From Neoroseomonas marina (lineage in GTDB: Bacteria > Pseudomonadota > Alphaproteobacteria > Acetobacterales > Acetobacteraceae), in contig NZ_JABBKX010000004.1 in NCBI RefSeq assembly GCF_012927745.1, positions 124,001 through 188,000 on the forward strand: 64,000 bases of DNA, in the 5' to 3' direction. Shown piece after piece: positions 17,102 through 26,553 of the stretch. Positions within the stretch are counted from its first letter, which is position 1. Each line of letters starts with the position of its first letter. The notes below the pieces were generated by a model. That model searched no databases. It was not told the origin of the DNA and saw only the letters and a program-made list of their open reading frames with translations. The translations under genes were made by a program, and so were the position numbers.

Positions 17102-17243
17102 CATGCAGCGTGTCCCTTCCGCTGCGAAAATCATGTGTTTTCAGAGAGTCCCGCTTGCGCGGGGCCCGGTGCCTTGCGTAGATGCGAGCGAGAGCAACGA
17201 GCGGTCGCCCAGGCCGCCAGCATGATAAGGGAGCGCTTCAAGG

Positions 17244-18018
17244 GTGTCCGACGCCATCCTGGAAACGAAGGGTCTGACGAAGGAGTTCCGCGGCTTCGTG
17301 GCCGTGAACGACGTCGACCTGACGGTTCGCCGCGGCACGATCCACGGTCTGATCGGCCCGAACGGCGCCGGCAAGACGACGTGCTTCAATCTGTTGACGA
17401 AGTTCCTGCAGCCGACCCGCGGCACGATCCGCTACGACGGCCGCGACATCACCGGCATGAAGCCCGCCGAGGTCGCTCGGCTCGGCCTGGTGCGTTCCTT
17501 CCAGATCTCCGCCGTCTTCCCGCACCTGTCGGTGCTGGAGAATGTCCGCGTCGCGCTGCAGCGCCAGCGCGGCGGGTCCTTCGATTTCTGGCGCAGCGAA
17601 GGCCTGCTGCGGCAGTACGACGACCGTGCGCGCGAACTGCTCGAGGATGTGGGGCTGTCAGCCTACGCCAATCTCACGGCGGGCGAGTTGCCCTATGGGC
17701 GCAAGCGCGCGCTCGAGATCGCGACGACGCTCGCGCTCGACCCGGTGATGATGCTGCTCGACGAACCGACGGCGGGCATGACGCATGACGACGTCGGGCG
17801 CATCGTCTCGCTGATCCGTCGCGTATCCGCGGGCCGCACGGTGCTGCTGGTGGAACACAACCTGACGGTCGTCTCGGGCTTGTGCGACGCCATCACCGTC
17901 CTCGCGCGCGGGCGCGTGCTGGCGGAAGGGGACTACAACACGGTCGCGCGCAACCCCGACGTCATCGCCGCCTATCTCGGCACCGAAGTCCCCCCCGCCG
18001 CCGCGACGGAGGCCGCCC

Positions 18019-18026
<8 letters not shown>
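17244..18026 (+). CDS. livG: ABC transporter ATPase, LivG type
   Basis: A 260-residue ATPase starting at GTG 17244, with an AGGG ribosome-binding element close upstream. Walker A GPNGAGKTT is at about 38-46, the Q-loop is in VRSFQISAVFP, the signature is the variant ELPYGRKRALEIATTLA, and Walker B with the D-loop reads MMLLDEPTAGM; the H-loop His is in LLVEHNLTVV. The ABC signature lacks the usual LSGGQ but matches the LivG subgroup. The C-terminal segment VIAAYLGTE is also a LivG trait. It energises the LivHM permease in this locus. The stop overlaps the start of livF by 8 bases. Confidence 0.93.
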
Positions 18027-18765
<739 letters not shown>

Positions 18766-18817
18766 GGCCCGTAGAAGGCCGCGACGCAGACACGAAGCAA
18801 CAGGGAGAAGCACCAGG

Positions 18818-20062
18818 ATGAACGAGACAAGCAGACGAGGCCTTCTCGCCGGCGCTGCGGCGCTGCCGGTCCTCTCGGGCCTGCCCGCGCCGCGCAGCGC
18901 CCGCGCGCAGGCGGCGAACACCGTGAAGATCGGCCTGCTGTCGGACATGTCCGGGCCGTACCGCGACCTGAACGGCCCGAACAGCATCGCCGCGGCGCGC
19001 CTCGCGCTGCAGGAGATGGCGCCGCGGGGGCTGACGCTCGACCTCGTCGTGGCCGATCACCAGAACCGTCCCGACGTCGGCGTGAACATCGCGCGCCAGT
19101 GGTTCGACCGCGACGGCGTCGACATGGTGCTGAACCTTGCGGCCTCCTCGGTGGCGCTCGCCGTGTCGGACCTGGCGCGGGAGAAGAACAAGGTGATGAT
19201 CGCGACCTCGACCGCGACGTCGGATCTCACCGGACGGGCCTGCAATCCGAACACCATCCACTGGGTCTACGACACCTACATGCTCGCCAAGTCGACCGGC
19301 TCGGCGATGGTGCGTGCAGGCGGCGACACCTGGTTCTTCGTGACGGCGGATTATGCCTTCGGCCACGCGCTGGAACGCGACACCTCGACCTTCGTGCGCA
19401 ATGCGGGCGGGCGGGTCGTCGGGTCGGCGCGGACGCCCTTCCCGGGGACGACCGATTTCTCCTCCTTCCTGCTCCAGGCGCAGGCCTCGCGCGCGAAGGT
19501 GATCGGCCTGGCGAACGCCGGGACGGACACGACGAACTGCATCAAGCAGGCCGCCGAGTTCGGCCTGACGCGGCGCGGCATCAAGCTCGCCTCGATGCTG
19601 ATGTTCATCACCGACGTCCATGCGCTGGGGCTCGAGACGGCGCAGGGGCTCGTCTGCAGCGCGTCCTACTACTGGGACATGAACGATCAGACGCGCGACG
19701 TGGCGCGGCGCGTGCGCGCGATCGCCGGCGGCGACACGCCGGTCGCGATGAGCCATGCGGGCGACTATTCCGGCACGCTGCACTACCTCAAGGCCGTGCT
19801 CGACATGGGCGTGGCGGCGGCGAAGGCCGATGGGCGCGCGACGGTCGCGCGCATGAAGGCGATGCCAACCCAGGACAACGCCTTCGGCGCCGGTTCCATC
19901 CGCGCCGACGGGCGCAAGATCCATCCCGTCTACCTCTTCGAAGTGAAGACGCCGGCGGAAAGCCGCGGCCAGCACGACTACTACAAGCTGCTGCAGACCA
20001 GCACGCCCGAGGACGCCTTCCGCCCGCTGAACGAGGGCGGCTGTTCCCTGGTCCGCAGCTGA
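18818..20062 (+). CDS. ABC substrate-binding protein, liv type, paralogue 1 of 6
   Basis: A 414-residue periplasmic binding protein of the Peripla_BP_6 (LivK-like) family. The N-terminus MNETSRRGLLAGAAAL has a twin-arginine-like motif, and an AxA-Q cleavage site (SARAQ) precedes the mature start AANTVKIGLLSDMSGPYRD. The family core is clear: DHQNRPDVGVNIARQWFDRDGVD, ASSVALAV, FVTADYAFGHALERD, SRAKVIGLANAGTDT and the C-terminal GGCSLVRS. Ser and Thr in the S-S-V-A-L-A-V loop would contact the ligand amino-acid or carboxylate group. The substrate is not known. It is the first and most diverged looking copy near the ATPase genes. Confidence 0.9.
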   Translation: MNETSRRGLLAGAAALPVLSGLPAPRSARAQAANTVKIGLLSDMSGPYRDLNGPNSIAAARLALQEMAPRGLTLDLVVADHQNRPDVGVNIARQWFDRDGVDMVLNLAASSVALAVSDLAREKNKVMIATSTATSDLTGRACNPNTIHWVYDTYMLAKSTGSAMVRAGGDTWFFVTADYAFGHALERDTSTFVRNAGGRVVGSARTPFPGTTDFSSFLLQAQASRAKVIGLANAGTDTTNCIKQAAEFGLTRRGIKLASMLMFITDVHALGLETAQGLVCSASYYWDMNDQTRDVARRVRAIAGGDTPVAMSHAGDYSGTLHYLKAVLDMGVAAAKADGRATVARMKAMPTQDNAFGAGSIRADGRKIHPVYLFEVKTPAESRGQHDYYKLLQTSTPEDAFRPLNEGGCSLVRS

Positions 20063-20093
20063 ACAAGAAGAACGACACGGCAGGAAGCGATCC

Positions 20094-21338
20094 ATGAGCA
20101 TCGGCAACACAAGCAGACGCAGCGTGATCGCCGGGGCCGCCGCTACGGCGGCCTGGGGCGCCCTCCCATACCGGAAGGCCAGCGCCCAGGCGGCGAACAC
20201 CATCAAGATCGGTGTCCTCAACGACGGATCGGGGATGTATCGCGACATCTCCGGTCCGACGGCTGCCGCCTGCGCGCGGCAGGCCGTGGCGGATTTCGGC
20301 GCCCGCGGATTCAACGTCGAGGTGCTGGTCGCCGACCATCAGAACAAGCCGGATGTCGGATCGAACATCGCCCGGCAGTGGATCGACCGTGACGGCGTGG
20401 ACGTGTTGCTCGACGTCACGACCTCCTCGGTCGCGCTCGCGGTCAACGACATCTGCCGCGAGAAGAACAAGGTCCACCTGAACAGCAGCGCCGCGACCTC
20501 GGACCTCACGGGCCGCGCCTGCACGCCGAACACCATCCACTGGACCTACGACACCTGGATGCTCGCGAAGTCGACCGGCGGGGCGATGGTGCGCGCGGGC
20601 GGCGACAGCTGGTTCTTCATCACCGCCGACTACGCCTTCGGCCATGCGCTCGAACGCGACACCGGCGGTTTCGTCCGCGCGGCCGGCGGCCGGGTGCTCG
20701 GCCAGGTGCGGACGCCCTTCCCGGGGACGACGGATTTCTCCTCCTTCCTCGTGCAGGCGCAGGCGTCGCGCGCGAAGGTGATCGGGCTGGCGAATGCAGG
20801 GTCCGACACCACCAACTGCATCAAGCAGGCAGCGGAGTTCGGGCTGACGCGGCGCGGCATCAAGATCGCCTCGCTGCTGATGTTTCTCAACGACGTGCAT
20901 GCGCTGGGGCTGCAGACGGCGCAGGGCCTCGTCTGCACCGAGACCTTCTACTGGGACATGAACGACCGCACGCGGCGCTTCACCGACCGCGTGCGCGCCG
21001 CCATGGCGCCGAACATGCCCTGCATGACCCATGCCGGCTGCTATGCGGGCGTGCTGCACTACCTCAAGGCGGTGCAGGACATGGGCGTGACGGCGGCGAA
21101 GGCGTCGGGCGTCGCGGCGGTCGAGCGCATGAAGGCGATGCCGACCGACGACGACTGCTTCGGCGCCGGCGCCATCCGCGCCGATGGCCGCAAGATCCAC
21201 CCATCCTACCTGTTCGAGGTCAAGACCCCGGCCGAGAGCCGCGGGCCCTGGGACTACTACAAGCTGCTGCAGACCACCTCAGCCGAGGAAGCCTTCCGCC
21301 CCGTGAGCGAGGGCGGCTGCTCGCTGATCCGAAGCTGA
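20094..21338 (+). CDS. ABC substrate-binding protein, liv type, paralogue 2 of 6
   Basis: A 414-residue paralogue of the preceding gene with the same layout: twin-arginine-like signal (NTSRRSVIAGAAATA), cleavage after KASAQ, then AANTIKIGVLNDGSGMYRD. The shared ligand-pocket stretch reads VTTSSVALAVND, with ITADYAFGHALERD and QASRAKVIGLANAGSDT further on, ending GGCSLIRS. Here the Asp-rich cleft loop is GDGVDVLLDVTTSS, close to paralogue 3. It follows paralogue 1 after 31 bases with no hairpin between them, whereas a strong hairpin follows it. It presumably docks to the same LivHM permease with a different ligand preference. Confidence 0.9.
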   Translation: MSIGNTSRRSVIAGAAATAAWGALPYRKASAQAANTIKIGVLNDGSGMYRDISGPTAAACARQAVADFGARGFNVEVLVADHQNKPDVGSNIARQWIDRDGVDVLLDVTTSSVALAVNDICREKNKVHLNSSAATSDLTGRACTPNTIHWTYDTWMLAKSTGGAMVRAGGDSWFFITADYAFGHALERDTGGFVRAAGGRVLGQVRTPFPGTTDFSSFLVQAQASRAKVIGLANAGSDTTNCIKQAAEFGLTRRGIKIASLLMFLNDVHALGLQTAQGLVCTETFYWDMNDRTRRFTDRVRAAMAPNMPCMTHAGCYAGVLHYLKAVQDMGVTAAKASGVAAVERMKAMPTDDDCFGAGAIRADGRKIHPSYLFEVKTPAESRGPWDYYKLLQTTSAEEAFRPVSEGGCSLIRS

Positions 21339-21348
21339 GTTCCGCAAC

Positions 21349-21380
21349 GGGGCGCGGCGACCCTGCCGGCGCCGCGCCCC
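21349..21380 (+). other. Intercistronic hairpin between binding-protein genes 2 and 3
   Basis: GGGGCGCGGCG (21349-21359) pairs perfectly with CGCCGCGCCCC (21370-21380) across a 10-base loop. No T-run follows, so it is more likely an mRNA-stabilising or processing stem than a full terminator. Confidence 0.7.
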
Positions 21381-21404
21381 ACCTGGAGTGAAAGGACGAC
21401 CCCC

Positions 21405-22646
21405 ATGATCGACACGACCCGCCGCGGCCTTCTGATGGGCACTGCCGCCGCCGCCTCATTCGGTGCGCTGCCGCTGTCACAGGCGCGCGCCCAGGCGGGG
21501 ACTGCGATCAAGATCGGCGTCCTCAACGACCAGTCGGGCCTGTATCGCGACCTTTCGGGGCCGGGCTCGACGGCCTGCGTGCGCCAGGCCATCGCCGATC
21601 TCGGCCAGCTCGGCTTCAACGTGGAGGTCATCCAGGCCGACCACCAGAACAAGCCGGATGTCGGGTCGAACATCGTGCGCCAGTGGCTCGACCGCGACGG
21701 CGTCGACCTCGTGATCGACGTGCCGACCTCCTCGGTCGCGCTCGCGGTCGCGGGCATCGTGCGCGAGAAGAACAAGGTCTACATCAACAGCACCGGCGCC
21801 TCCTCGGACCTCACCGGGTCCCAGTGCAGCCCGAACACGGTGCACTGGACCTACGACACCTGGATGCTGGCGAACGGCACCGGCGGCGCGATGGTGCGCG
21901 CGGGCGGCGACACCTGGTTCTTCATCACCGCCGACTATGCCTTCGGCCATGCGCTCGAACGCGACACGACCAACTTCATCCGCGCCAATGGCGGCCGGGT
22001 GCTCGGCTCCGTGCGCACGCCCTTCCCGGGGACGACGGACTTCTCCTCCTTCCTCGTGCAGGCGCAGGCGTCGCGCGCGAAGGTCATCGGACTCGCGAAT
22101 GCCGGTGGCGACACCATCAACTGCATCAAGCAGGCGGCGGAATTCGGCATCACGCGCCGCGGCGTCCGGCTTGCCGGCCTGCTGGTCTTCATCACCGACG
22201 TCCATGCGCTCGGCCTGCAGGCGGCGCAGGGCCTGGCGCTGACCGAGAGCTTCTACTGGGATCTGAATGACCGCACGCGGGCGCTGACCACGCGCGTCCG
22301 GCCGTCCATGCCGGCCAATGCGCCGCCCACTATGGCGCAGGCGGGCTGCTATGCCGGCGCGCTGCACTACCTCAAGGCGGTGAAGGACATGGGCGTCGCG
22401 GCGGCGAAGGCCGATGGCGCGGCGGTCGTGGCCCGCATGAAGGCCATGCCGACCAATGACGACGCCTTCGGCGAGGGCGTGATCCGTCCCGACGGCCGCA
22501 AGATCCATCCGGTCTACCTCTTCGAGGTGAAGAAGCCGGAGGAGAGCCGCGGCGCCTGGGACTACTACAAGGTCCTGCAGACCGTGCCGGCCGACCAGGC
22601 CTTCCGCCCCCTCAACGAGGGCGGGTGCTCGCTGGTGCGGAGCTGA
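21405..22646 (+). CDS. ABC substrate-binding protein, liv type, paralogue 3 of 6
   Basis: A 413-residue paralogue with signal DTTRRGLLMGTAAAA (twin-arginine-like), cleavage after ARAQ and mature start AGTAIKIGVLNDQSGLYRD. The pocket reads VIDVPTSSVALAVAG, followed by FITADYAFGHALERD and GGDTINCIKQAAEFGITRRG. It is closest by eye to paralogue 2 in its DRDGVD cleft loop, while paralogues 4 to 6 have YDQGVD. The ribosome-binding region is AGTGAAAGGACGA upstream of ATG 21405. The protein ends in GGCSLVRS, as do most copies. Confidence 0.9.
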   Translation: MIDTTRRGLLMGTAAAASFGALPLSQARAQAGTAIKIGVLNDQSGLYRDLSGPGSTACVRQAIADLGQLGFNVEVIQADHQNKPDVGSNIVRQWLDRDGVDLVIDVPTSSVALAVAGIVREKNKVYINSTGASSDLTGSQCSPNTVHWTYDTWMLANGTGGAMVRAGGDTWFFITADYAFGHALERDTTNFIRANGGRVLGSVRTPFPGTTDFSSFLVQAQASRAKVIGLANAGGDTINCIKQAAEFGITRRGVRLAGLLVFITDVHALGLQAAQGLALTESFYWDLNDRTRALTTRVRPSMPANAPPTMAQAGCYAGALHYLKAVKDMGVAAAKADGAAVVARMKAMPTNDDAFGEGVIRPDGRKIHPVYLFEVKKPEESRGAWDYYKVLQTVPADQAFRPLNEGGCSLVRS

Positions 22647-22665
22647 CGCGACAATTCCGGGGCGT

Positions 22666-22683
22666 GGCGGGAACCAACCCGCC
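22666..22683 (+). other. Intercistronic hairpin between binding-protein genes 3 and 4
   Basis: GGCGGG (22666-22671) pairs with CCCGCC (22678-22683) over an AACCAA loop. It is shorter than the neighbouring spacer hairpins and has no T-run. Confidence 0.5.
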
Positions 22684-22718
22684 CGCCCTGTCCGGGCGAT
22701 TGAGATAGGGAGAGAGTG

Positions 22719-23957
22719 ATGACTGAACTGAACCGCCGCCATCTTCTTGCCGCCGCCGCGATCGGCGCCGGCGCTGGCGCGCTGCCGTTCCGATCGGCCC
22801 GCGCCCAGGCGGCGAATACGATCAGGATCGGCGTGATGAACGACCAGTCCGGCCCGTACCGCGACATCGGCGGACCGAACGGCGTTACGATGGCGCAGAT
22901 CGCTGCCCAGGAATTCGGCAATCGTGGCTTCAATGTCGAGGTGATCGGCGCCGACCACCAGAACAAGCCGGATGTCGGCGCCAACCTGGCGCGGCAGTGG
23001 TACGACCAGGGCGTGGACGTGATTCTCGATGTGCCGACCTCCTCGGTCGGGCTCGCGGTAAACCAGGTCGCGCGTGAGAAGAACAAGGTCTACATCAATG
23101 TCGGCGCCGCGACTGCCGACCTGACGGGGCCGCAGTGTTCGCCGGTGACCGCGCATTGGGTCTACGACACCTACATGCTCGCCAAGTCGACCGGCGGGGC
23201 CATGGTGCGGGCGGGCGGCAAGCGTTGGTTCTTCATCACCGCCGACTACGCCTTCGGCCACGCGCTGGAACGCGACACGACGAACTTCGTGCGCGCGGCC
23301 GGCGGCTCGGTGGCAGGGTCGGTGCGCTATCCTTTCCCGGCCACGACCGACTTCTCCTCCTTCCTGCTCCAGGCGCAGGCGTCGCGGGCCGAGGTGATCG
23401 GCCTGTGCAACGCCGGCCAGGACACGATCAACTCCATCAAGCAGGCGGCGGAATTCGGGCTCACGCGTCGCGGCGTGAAGATCGCGGCGTTGCTGATGTT
23501 CATCGCCGACGTCCACGCGCTCGGCCTCGAGCAGGGGCAGGGGCTGGTGATGACCGAATCCTTCTATTGGGATCTTAACGACCGCACGCGGGCCTTCTCG
23601 CGGCGCGTGCAGCCGCGCCTGAACCAGCGCGCGATGCCGAACATGGTCACGGCCGGCAACTACTCGGCGACGCTCCATTACCTGAAGGCGGTTGCCGACA
23701 TGGGCGCCGCCGCGGCCAAGGGGCCGGGCGTCGAGGTCATGAACCGGATGAAGGCCATGCCGGTGGAGGACGAGGCGTTCGGGCGCGGCACGCTGCGCCA
23801 GGACGGACGGATGATGATCCCGTCCTACCTTTTCGAGGTGAAGAAGCCGTCGGAATCGACCGGCCCGTGGGACTATCTCAAGCTGCTGCAGACCACGCCG
23901 GCGGATGAGGCCTGGCGGCCGCTGTCCGAAGGGGGATGCCCGCTGGTCCGCAGCTGA
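22719..23957 (+). CDS. ABC substrate-binding protein, liv type, paralogue 4 of 6
   Basis: A 412-residue paralogue. The ATG at 22719 was preferred to the adjoining GTG; a purine-rich GGGAGAGAG ribosome-binding stretch lies just upstream. The signal TELNRRHLLAAAAIG is twin-arginine-like and ends ARAQ. The mature start is AANTIRIGVMNDQSGPYRD. It differs from copies 1 to 3 in the cleft loop (YDQGVDVILDVPTSSVGLAVNQ) and in NVGAATADLTGPQCSPVTAH, features shared with copy 5. The C-terminus reads GGCPLVRS. Substrate unknown. Confidence 0.9.
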   Translation: MTELNRRHLLAAAAIGAGAGALPFRSARAQAANTIRIGVMNDQSGPYRDIGGPNGVTMAQIAAQEFGNRGFNVEVIGADHQNKPDVGANLARQWYDQGVDVILDVPTSSVGLAVNQVAREKNKVYINVGAATADLTGPQCSPVTAHWVYDTYMLAKSTGGAMVRAGGKRWFFITADYAFGHALERDTTNFVRAAGGSVAGSVRYPFPATTDFSSFLLQAQASRAEVIGLCNAGQDTINSIKQAAEFGLTRRGVKIAALLMFIADVHALGLEQGQGLVMTESFYWDLNDRTRAFSRRVQPRLNQRAMPNMVTAGNYSATLHYLKAVADMGAAAAKGPGVEVMNRMKAMPVEDEAFGRGTLRQDGRMMIPSYLFEVKKPSESTGPWDYLKLLQTTPADEAWRPLSEGGCPLVRS

Positions 23958-23967
23958 TGTGACGACC

Positions 23968-23993
23968 CCGGGCGGGGCAACGACCCCGCCCGG
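23968..23993 (+). other. Intercistronic hairpin between binding-protein genes 4 and 5
   Basis: A perfect 10-bp stem, CCGGGCGGGG (23968-23977) with CCCCGCCCGG (23984-23993), has a CAACGA loop and lies 11 bases after the stop. No T-run follows. Confidence 0.7.
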
Positions 23994-24037
23994 TTGCACC
24001 AAGAACGATCACAGGGAACGACACGGAGGACGTCTGG

Positions 24038-25261
24038 ATGGAGATGAATCGCCGAAGCCTGCTTGCCGCAGGCACCGCCGCTGCGATCGCGCCGCTCTCG
24101 CGCGCCCGCGCGCAGGCGAACACGATCCGCATCGGCGTGCTGACCGACATGTCGGGCACCTATCGCGACAACACCGGCCCGACCTCGGTCGCCGCGACGC
24201 GCGAGGCGGTGGCCGAGTTCGGCACCAGCCACGGGTTCACGATCGAGGTGCTGGAGGCCGACCACCAGAACCGCCCCGATGTCGGGTCCAACATCGCCCG
24301 GCAATGGTACGACCAGGGCGTCGACCTGATTCTCGACGTGCCGACCTCCTCCGTCGGCCTCGCGGTCAATCAGATCGCGAAGGAGAAGAGCAAGGCCTAC
24401 ATCAATGTCGGATCGGCGACGGCAGATCTGACGGGGCCGCAATGCGGCGCGACGACCCTGCACTGGGCCTATGACACCTACATGCTCGCGAAATCGACCG
24501 GCGGGGCGATGGTGCGTGCAGGCGGCGATACCTGGTTCTTCATCACCGCCGACTACGCCTTCGGCCATGCGCTCGAGCGTGACAACACCAACTTCGTGCG
24601 CGGCGCCGGCGGGCGGGTGCTGGGCTCGGTTCGCACGCCCTTCCCGGGAACGACCGATTTCTCCTCCTTCCTGGTGCAGGCGGCGGCCGCTCGGCCGAAG
24701 GTGATCGGCCTTGCGAACGCTGGCGCGGACACCGCGAACTGCGTCAAGCAGGCCGCCGAGTTCGGCATCACCCGCCGCGGCATCAAGCTCGCGGCGCTGC
24801 TGCTGTTCGTGAACGACGTCAACGGCATCGGCCTGCAGACGGCGCAGGGCCTGGTCTGCACGGAATCCTTCTACTGGGACACGAACGACAAGACCCGCGC
24901 CTGGACCCAGCGCGTCGTGCGTCGCACGCCGACCAACTACCCGAACATGATCCACGCGGGTTGCTATTCGGCGGCACTGCACTTCCTCAAGACGGTCGCG
25001 GCGATGGGCGTCCCGGCTGCCAAAGCCTCGGGTCTCGACCTGATCAACCGGATGAAGGCGACGCCGTCCGAAGACGATTGCTTCGGGCGCGGCGTGATCC
25101 GCCAGGACGGGCGGCGCCTGATCCCCTCCTTCCTGTTCGAGGTGAAATCCCCGGCCGAGAGCCGCGGTCCCTGGGATTTCTACAAGCTCCTGCAGACGAC
25201 GCCGGCGGACGAGGCCTTCCGGCCGCTGTCCGAAGGCGGCTGCCAGCTTGCGAGGACCTGA
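24038..25261 (+). CDS. ABC substrate-binding protein, liv type, paralogue 5 of 6
   Basis: A 407-residue paralogue starting MEMNRRSLLAAGTAAA, with a twin-arginine-like motif and cleavage after ARAQ; the mature start is ANTIRIGVLTDMSGTYRD. The pocket reads ILDVPTSSVGLAVNQIAKEK, close to copy 4, and the segment INVGSATADLTGPQCG is also shared. The start of the gene is nearly identical in DNA to that of copy 6, which points to recent duplication or gene conversion at the 5' end. Unlike the others it ends GGCQLART. Confidence 0.9.
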   Translation: MEMNRRSLLAAGTAAAIAPLSRARAQANTIRIGVLTDMSGTYRDNTGPTSVAATREAVAEFGTSHGFTIEVLEADHQNRPDVGSNIARQWYDQGVDLILDVPTSSVGLAVNQIAKEKSKAYINVGSATADLTGPQCGATTLHWAYDTYMLAKSTGGAMVRAGGDTWFFITADYAFGHALERDNTNFVRGAGGRVLGSVRTPFPGTTDFSSFLVQAAAARPKVIGLANAGADTANCVKQAAEFGITRRGIKLAALLLFVNDVNGIGLQTAQGLVCTESFYWDTNDKTRAWTQRVVRRTPTNYPNMIHAGCYSAALHFLKTVAAMGVPAAKASGLDLINRMKATPSEDDCFGRGVIRQDGRRLIPSFLFEVKSPAESRGPWDFYKLLQTTPADEAFRPLSEGGCQLART

Positions 25262-25269
25262 CGGAAACC

Positions 25270-25293
25270 GGGGCGGCGCAGCGGCGTCGCCCC
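25270..25293 (+). other. Intercistronic hairpin between binding-protein genes 5 and 6
   Basis: GGGGCGGCGC (25270-25279) pairs with GCGTCGCCCC (25284-25293) around an AGCG tetraloop, 10 bp with one G-T wobble. It starts 8 bases after the stop and is followed by CCACATC rather than a T-run. Confidence 0.65.
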
Positions 25294-25320
25294 CCACATC
25301 AAGCGTAGGGAGGACAGTCT

Positions 25321-26535
25321 ATGGAGATGAATCGCCGTAGCCTACTCGCCGGAGCAGCGGCCGTGGCCGCCCCGCTCTCCCGCGCCCGCGCGCAGGCGAC
25401 CACCATTCGCCTCGGCGTGCTGACCGACATGTCGGGACCGTACCGCGACACGACCGGGCCGGGCAGCGTCGTGCTGACTCAGGCTGCCGCGTCGGAATTC
25501 GGCAATCGCGGCTTCAACGTCGAGGTGCTGTCCGCCGACCATCAGAACAAGCCCGATGTCGGCGCCAACATCGCGCGGCAATGGTACGACCAGGGCGTGG
25601 ACGTCATCCTCGACGTCCCGACCTCCTCCGTAGCGCTCGCGGTCAACCAGATCGCGCGAGAGAAGAACAAGGTCTTCCTCAATTCCGGGGCCGCGACCTC
25701 GGACCTGACGGGATCGCAGTGCAGCCCGAACACGGTGCACTGGACCTACGACACCTACATGCTCGCCAAGGGCACGGGCGGGGCGATCGTGCGGACCGGC
25801 GGCGACAGCTGGTTCTTCATCACCGCCGACTATGCCTTCGGCCACGCGCTGGAACGCGACACGGCGAATTTCGTCCGTGCTGCGGGCGGGCGCGTGCTGG
25901 GCCAAGTGCGCTACCCGTTCCCCGCGACGACGGATTTCTCGGCCTTCGTCGTGCAGGCCCAGGCGTCGCGGGCGAAGGTGCTCGGCATGGCGAATGCCTC
26001 GACCGACACCGTCAACACCATCAAGGCGGCGCGGGAGTTCGGCCTGCACCGCTCGATGAAGTTCGCCGCCCTGCTGATGGGGGTGATGGACATCCACGCC
26101 CTCGGCCTCGAATCCGCCCAGGGGCTGATGCTGACGGAATCCTTCTATTGGGACCTGAACGACCGGACGCGAGCGCTGACGCAACGCGTGCGCGCGGCGA
26201 ACCAGAACCGCCCGCCCGCGATGGTGCCCGCCGGCTGCTACGGCGCGGCGCTGCACTACCTCAAGGCCGCGGCCGACATGGGCGCGGCGGCCGCCAAGGC
26301 CGATGGCCGGGCGGCGGTCGCCCGCATGAAGGCGATGCCGACCGACGACGACGCCTTCGGACCCGGGCGCATCCGCGAGGATGGGCGGAAGCTGCATCCG
26401 GTGTTCCTCTTCGAAGTCAAAAGCCCCTCGGAATCGCGGGGCCCGTTCGACTACTACAAGGTTGCCGCCACCACGCCGGGGGACGATGCGTTCCGCCCGC
26501 TGGCCGAGGGCGGCTGCTCCCTCGTGCGTTCCTGA
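25321..26535 (+). CDS. ABC substrate-binding protein, liv type, paralogue 6 of 6
   Basis: The last and shortest copy, 404 residues, starting MEMNRRSLLAGAAAVAAPL after a GGGAGGA ribosome-binding site. Mature start ATTIRLGVLTDMSGPYRD; pocket ILDVPTSSVALAVNQIAREK. It diverges from the others in the second lobe: TIKAAREFGLHRSMKFAALLMG replaces the TNCIKQAAEFGLTRRG stretch common to copies 1 to 3, which may alter ligand choice. The permease gene livH follows after only 18 bases, so this copy sits at the junction with the membrane components. Confidence 0.9.
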   Translation: MEMNRRSLLAGAAAVAAPLSRARAQATTIRLGVLTDMSGPYRDTTGPGSVVLTQAAASEFGNRGFNVEVLSADHQNKPDVGANIARQWYDQGVDVILDVPTSSVALAVNQIAREKNKVFLNSGAATSDLTGSQCSPNTVHWTYDTYMLAKGTGGAIVRTGGDSWFFITADYAFGHALERDTANFVRAAGGRVLGQVRYPFPATTDFSAFVVQAQASRAKVLGMANASTDTVNTIKAAREFGLHRSMKFAALLMGVMDIHALGLESAQGLMLTESFYWDLNDRTRALTQRVRAANQNRPPAMVPAGCYGAALHYLKAAADMGAAAAKADGRAAVARMKAMPTDDDAFGPGRIREDGRKLHPVFLFEVKSPSESRGPFDYYKVAATTPGDDAFRPLAEGGCSLVRS

Positions 26536-26553
26536 CAGGAGCCTGATCACCGC

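Noticed and set aside
18818-26535. Assembly collapse or artefactual duplication of one binding-protein gene
   Set aside because: The six copies differ clearly in protein sequence, length, spacers and C-terminal residues.
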